Assembly: GCA_019638795.1 (NCBI GenBank) | Contig: JAHBTB010000011.1 | Span: 1-64,000 of the forward strand | Source: Fimbriimonadaceae bacterium | GTDB lineage: Bacteria; Armatimonadota; Fimbriimonadia; Fimbriimonadales; Fimbriimonadaceae | Reading direction: 5' to 3' | DNA length: 64,000 nt | In this document: positions 60,557-64,000 of the stretch, in pieces | How positions within the stretch are numbered: position 1 is the stretch's first letter | Layout: every line of letters starts with the position of its first letter | Notes under the pieces: model-generated | Told to the model about the DNA's origin: nothing | Seen by the model: the letters and a program-made list of their open reading frames with translations, nothing else | Databases searched by the model: none | Program-made: the position numbers and the translations under genes

Positions 60557-61800
60557 GGGCACTGGTCGTCGGGTCCGGCGCGCGGGAACACGCCCTGTGC
60601 TGGAAGCTCGCCCATGAGGGCGAGGTCTTGTGCGCCCCGGGCAATGCGGGTGTCCAGGACGAGTTCCCGACCTTCGACGTCTCGGTCCGCGACCATCCGG
60701 GGTTGGTCGGGCTGGCCCGTCGGACAGACCCGGACTTCGTCGTCGTCGGTGCCGAAGACCCCTTGGTCGAAGGTTTGGCCGACGCCTTTCGGTCGGCCGG
60801 GTTCCCTGTCGTCGGGCCCGGCCAAGCCTGGGCCCGCATCGAAGGGTCAAAGGCTTTTTCTAAGGACCTGATGGCCTCGGCCGGTGTCCCGACCGCGCGG
60901 GCCCTGACCACGGCTGACCCTGGCGCGGCGCTGGCCCACGTGCGACGGGAATACGCCGAGGGCCGCCAAGTCGCGGTCAAGGCCGACGGGACGGCCTTGG
61001 GCAAGGGTGTCGTCGTCTGCGACACGTTAGAGCAGGCCGAAGACGCCGTCGAACGCTTCATGGTCCACGGCGAGATCGGCGACTCGGGCCGGACCCTCGT
61101 CCTGGAAGAACGGCTGGTGGGGCGCGAGTTCAGCCTCATCTGTCTGTGCAACGAGACCGGCTTCCAGAGCCTGCCCGTCGCCCAAGACTACAAACGCGCC
61201 TTTGATGGAGACGAGGGCCCGAACACGGGGGGCATGGGGGCATACTCGCCGGTGACGTGGGTGTCCGAGGATGCCGTCCGTCAGACCGAAGACGAGGTGG
61301 TCGCCCCGCTCCTTGCCGAAGTCAAGCGGCGCGGCGGGCTGTTCCGTGGGGTCCTGTTCGCCGGCCTGATGGCGACGGCGCAAGGGGTCAAATGCCTGGA
61401 ATACAACGTCAGGTTCGGCGACCCCGAGATTGAGACGCTTGTGCGCCGCCTGGGCGCCGGGTTCGCCGACGCCTTGGCTTCGGTGGCCAATGGGTGGCCG
61501 CTCCCTGCTGTCGACGTGTCGCCCGAGGCGGCCGTGACCGTCATGGTGGCAAGCGGGGGCTATCCCGGTGCCTACGAGAAGGGCAAGCCCGTCACGGTGG
61601 GCCGGATGCCCGACGGCGTCGTCGTCTTCCATGCCGGCACGGCGTACCTGGGCGACGAGGTCGTCACGGCGGGAGGGCGTGTCCTCGCCGTCACCGCGAC
61701 CGGGTCTACCGTCGGGGAGGCCAGGGAGCTCGCCTACCGTGGGGTGGCCCAAGTCAGCTTTGACGGAATGCAACACCGCTCGGACATCGCGTCGTCGTGA
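60553..61800 (+). CDS. purD: phosphoribosylamine-glycine ligase
   Basis: A 415-residue ATP-grasp enzyme for the second step of purine synthesis. The N-domain MRALVVGSGAREHALCWKLA, FVVVGAEDPLVEGLAD, the ATP-grasp loop YAEGRQVAVKADGTALGKGV, GPNTGGMGAYSPVTWVSE and LEYNVRFGDPEIETLV are as in GARS. GTG start in overlap with recR, tying it to the DNA repair operon. Confidence 0.96.
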   Translation: MRALVVGSGAREHALCWKLAHEGEVLCAPGNAGVQDEFPTFDVSVRDHPGLVGLARRTDPDFVVVGAEDPLVEGLADAFRSAGFPVVGPGQAWARIEGSKAFSKDLMASAGVPTARALTTADPGAALAHVRREYAEGRQVAVKADGTALGKGVVVCDTLEQAEDAVERFMVHGEIGDSGRTLVLEERLVGREFSLICLCNETGFQSLPVAQDYKRAFDGDEGPNTGGMGAYSPVTWVSEDAVRQTEDEVVAPLLAEVKRRGGLFRGVLFAGLMATAQGVKCLEYNVRFGDPEIETLVRRLGAGFADALASVANGWPLPAVDVSPEAAVTVMVASGGYPGAYEKGKPVTVGRMPDGVVVFHAGTAYLGDEVVTAGGRVLAVTATGSTVGEARELAYRGVAQVSFDGMQHRSDIASS

Positions 61801-61849
61801 GTCGCCGCCCCGGTAGGGGGCGGTCGCGCCAGGTACCCTGCCTCCCTGG

Positions 61850-63118
61850 ATGATCGACCGCTACACCACCCCCGCCATGACCGCCATTTGGAGCCGAGAG
61901 GCCAAGTACCGGCGGTGGATGGAGGTCGAGGTGGCCATCTGCCAGGCTCACATGGAGGCGGGCACGGTGCCTGCCGCCGATTTCGAGCAGATCAAGGCCA
62001 AGGCCGCGTTCAGCCTGGAACGATGTGACGAGATCGAGAAGGAGACGCGCCACGACCTCGCCGCCTTCGTCCGGAACCTGGAGGAAAACATCGGCCCCGC
62101 CGGGAGGTGGGTGCACTTCGGCGTCACCAGTTACGACGTCATCGACACGGCCTTGGGCATGATGCTCCGGGACTCGTGCGACGTCTTGCTCAAGGACATC
62201 GACGGCTTGCTTGTCGAAGTGACCCGCCTGAAGGCCGACCACGTCGAGACGCCGATGATCGGCCGCACCCATGGTATCCATGCCGAACCGATCACCTTCG
62301 CGTTCAAGTGCGCCAGTTGGGAAGAGGAGCTCCTTCGCAACCGGGCCCGTGTCGAGCGCACGAGGGCCGAGGTCGCCTTCGGCAAAGTGAGTGGCGCGGT
62401 CGGCATCCACGCCCACGTGTCCCCCGCCATGGAGGCCAGGGTGTGCGAGATACTCGGGCTGTCGCCCGAACCGGTGAGCACCCAGATCATCAACCGCGAC
62501 CGGCATGCGTTCTTCATGAACAACCTCGCTCTCCTTGGGGCTGGGCTCGAACGGGTCGCCACCGAACTCCGCAACCTGCAGCGCACCGAGATTTTGGAGG
62601 TCCAGGAGGCCTTTGCCGCCGGCCAGACCGGCAGCAGCGCGATGCCCCACAAGCGCAACCCCTGGAACAGCGAGACCGTCGTCGGGCTCTCCCGCCTCCT
62701 CCGCGGCAACGCCCATGCGATGCTCGAGAGCGTCGCGACTTGGCACGAGCGCGACCTGACCAACTCAAGCCTCGAGCGTGTCGTCTTTCCCGATTCGTGC
62801 CACTTGGCCGACTTCATGCTCGTCCGCCTGACCCGCATTCTTCAGGGCTTGGTCGTGTTCAAGGACAACATGGGCAAGAACCTGCGTTTGATGGGCGACC
62901 TCGTCTTCAGCGAGCACCTGATGTCGGCGTTGATCCTCAAGGGCCTAGGTCGACGCGAGGCCTATAAGATCGCCCAGCGGCACGCCGCCGCCACGTGGGA
63001 CGGGGCCGACTTCAAGACAAGCGTCACCACCGACCCGGAGGTGAGTGCGGTCTTGGACGAGAAAGAACTCGCCGAGGTCTTCAGCCTTGCCCATCACTTG
63101 CGCCACGCTCCGCGCTAA
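61850..63118 (+). CDS. purB: adenylosuccinate lyase
   Basis: A 422-residue fumarase-superfamily lyase acting twice in purine synthesis. FGVTSYDVIDTALGMMLRD, IGRTHGIHAEPITFAFK with the catalytic His, and the signature GQTGSSAMPHKRNPWNSE are conserved. It begins MIDRYTTPAMTAIWS, the usual N-terminus. TACCCT ends 10 nt before the ATG and no ribosome site is obvious. 49 nt after purD. Confidence 0.96.
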   Translation: MIDRYTTPAMTAIWSREAKYRRWMEVEVAICQAHMEAGTVPAADFEQIKAKAAFSLERCDEIEKETRHDLAAFVRNLEENIGPAGRWVHFGVTSYDVIDTALGMMLRDSCDVLLKDIDGLLVEVTRLKADHVETPMIGRTHGIHAEPITFAFKCASWEEELLRNRARVERTRAEVAFGKVSGAVGIHAHVSPAMEARVCEILGLSPEPVSTQIINRDRHAFFMNNLALLGAGLERVATELRNLQRTEILEVQEAFAAGQTGSSAMPHKRNPWNSETVVGLSRLLRGNAHAMLESVATWHERDLTNSSLERVVFPDSCHLADFMLVRLTRILQGLVVFKDNMGKNLRLMGDLVFSEHLMSALILKGLGRREAYKIAQRHAAATWDGADFKTSVTTDPEVSAVLDEKELAEVFSLAHHLRHAPR

Positions 63119-63165
63119 GGGACATCGGTGCCGCCAGAGTAACCACGGCGGCCAGTACCCCGTAG

Positions 63166-63171
63166 GATAAT
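63166..63171 (+). promoter_or_regulatory. -10 element of the final gene
   Basis: GATAAT lies 5 nt before the ATG at 63177, so the mRNA would begin at the start codon. No -35 consensus or ribosome site is visible. Confidence 0.4.
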
Positions 63172-63176
63172 GGCGT

Positions 63177-64000
63177 ATGTCTGCCTTTGTCCTTGCGTCA
63201 GTGTTGCTGGCCAGCCAAGCCGCTCCAGCGTCCCAGACAAAAGTCTCTGTCCAAGTGCGCGGGGCCGCCGCTCCCCTTGTGGTCGAGCAGATCGCCAAGC
63301 AGACGGGCCTGAAGCTAGGGGCCGACCGCAACATGTGGCGGGACTACCTCTGCCTCTCGGTCAAGGACGTCGATTCTCAGACTCTCCTAGACAAGGTCGC
63401 GGAGGCGTGCCAGGCCCGCTGGGTCATAGTCGAAGGCGTCAAGACCCTTTTGCCGGACTACAACCTCCGCGAGCGCGCCGTGTCTGCCGCTGTGACGAGG
63501 CGCACGGCCGCATACGCCAAGTCGATCAAGAACCTGGTCGCGTCGCTGGATCCCAAGCCGCCCAAGAGTCCGTCCGGCGAAGGCAGTGACCAGCCCGCCC
63601 GGCCCGGTGGTGGTGAAGACGACATTGAGACTCCGTTTGGGCCCGCGGGGACGGGCCGCCGTCTTCTTGCCGCCTACATCACGGCGATCGGCCCGGCGTT
63701 CTTTGCCCGCCTTGAACCCGAATCCCGCGTGGTCTTCTCGTCATCCCCGACCCGGATGCAGCGGGGCTTGCCCAATGTCAACTCTGTCCCATACCTGGCA
63801 AAGTGGGTGCAGGAGCACAACGACATGGTCAAGGTCATGGCCCAAGGCGCCTCAGAAGATGGTGAGGTCGACGACTCGTACATGGACGAGATGCAAAAGA
63901 TCATGGAAGAGCTTGGCCTGCAACGCGACTTCGCCGAAAAGCCGAAGGCCATCGAAGCCATGCCGGCCAAGCTCCTCTTGGTCGTGACCAGCCAGAAGAT
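63177..64000 (+). CDS. secreted STN-like domain protein (3' partial)
   Basis: Open from 63177 to the window end (274 codons visible). A signal peptide MSAFVLASVLLASQAAPA is followed by VQVRGAAAPLVVEQIAKQTG and LSVKDVDSQTLLDKVAEACQ, the fold of the secretin/TonB N-terminal short (STN) domain. After a Pro/Gly-rich linker (about residues 124-150) comes a helical, acidic part (MDEMQKIMEELGLQRDFAEK). It could be the periplasmic part of a secretin-related or signalling protein; the end is missing. Confidence 0.72.
   Translation, partial: MSAFVLASVLLASQAAPASQTKVSVQVRGAAAPLVVEQIAKQTGLKLGADRNMWRDYLCLSVKDVDSQTLLDKVAEACQARWVIVEGVKTLLPDYNLRERAVSAAVTRRTAAYAKSIKNLVASLDPKPPKSPSGEGSDQPARPGGGEDDIETPFGPAGTGRRLLAAYITAIGPAFFARLEPESRVVFSSSPTRMQRGLPNVNSVPYLAKWVQEHNDMVKVMAQGASEDGEVDDSYMDEMQKIMEELGLQRDFAEKPKAIEAMPAKLLLVVTSQK

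Overview
The window looks like a chromosomal segment of a GC-rich, diderm, non-proteobacterial bacterium. The best guess is Armatimonadota (Fimbriimonadales-like). The guess rests on six divergent prepilin-like proteins with the same [20 protein letters not shown]-terminus, on LptF/LptD-type outer-membrane genes, on heavy use of GTG/TTG starts with ATGA/GTGA/TTGA stop-start overlaps, and on several apparently leaderless genes. This is inference from gene content; no 16S or marker comparison was possible.

Layout. (1) 1-12.2 kb, exopolysaccharide locus: exosortase (5' cut by the window), EpsI partner, GT4 glycosyltransferase, secreted beta-helix protein, then on the minus strand a Wzx flippase and Wzy-type polymerase, a Wzz/BY-kinase fusion whose Walker motifs are degenerate, GmhB-type phosphatase, mannose-1-phosphate guanylyltransferase and a lipoprotein. 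(2) 12.2-28.9 kb, plus-strand operons: nth-glnE; plsY, zinc-ribbon membrane protein, lptF, lptD-like, GT-C transferase; double-ACT protein, lysC, folP; gmd-fcl-GT4 (GDP-mannose to GDP-fucose and its transfer). A LolA-like secreted protein converges on the last gene. (3) 29-33 kb: thrS, a small secreted protein, a minimal pilin and an orphan MacB-type permease. (4) 33-52 kb, the most unusual region: complex I genes nuoA, nuoC, nuoD, nuoE and nuoF lie in canonical order on the minus strand but are separated by prepilin plus small-lipoprotein cassettes (B-F), with a sixth cassette (A) further on, and by htpX, a GNAT gene, a 34-codon basic ORF, TetR, tRNA-Arg, a Pif1-like helicase and an SGNH hydrolase pair. 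nuoB is not in the window. (5) 52-64 kb: trpDCF, an ABC-2 exporter with a TPR protein, SRP RNA, dnaX-ybaB-recR-purD, purB, and an STN-like secreted protein cut by the window end.

How the genes work together. ManC, Gmd and Fcl can make GDP-mannose and GDP-fucose for the glycosyltransferases; Wzx/Wzy/Wzz and exosortase/EpsI point to a surface polysaccharide. PlsY, LptF, LptD-like and the lipoproteins serve a two-membrane envelope. The prepilin-lipoprotein pairs are usually 7 nt or less apart or overlapping, and the cassettes are bounded by strong hairpins. They look like independent transcription units expanded inside a formerly contiguous nuo operon. One pilin (cassette B) carries an in-frame amber codon where its paralogues have Gln.
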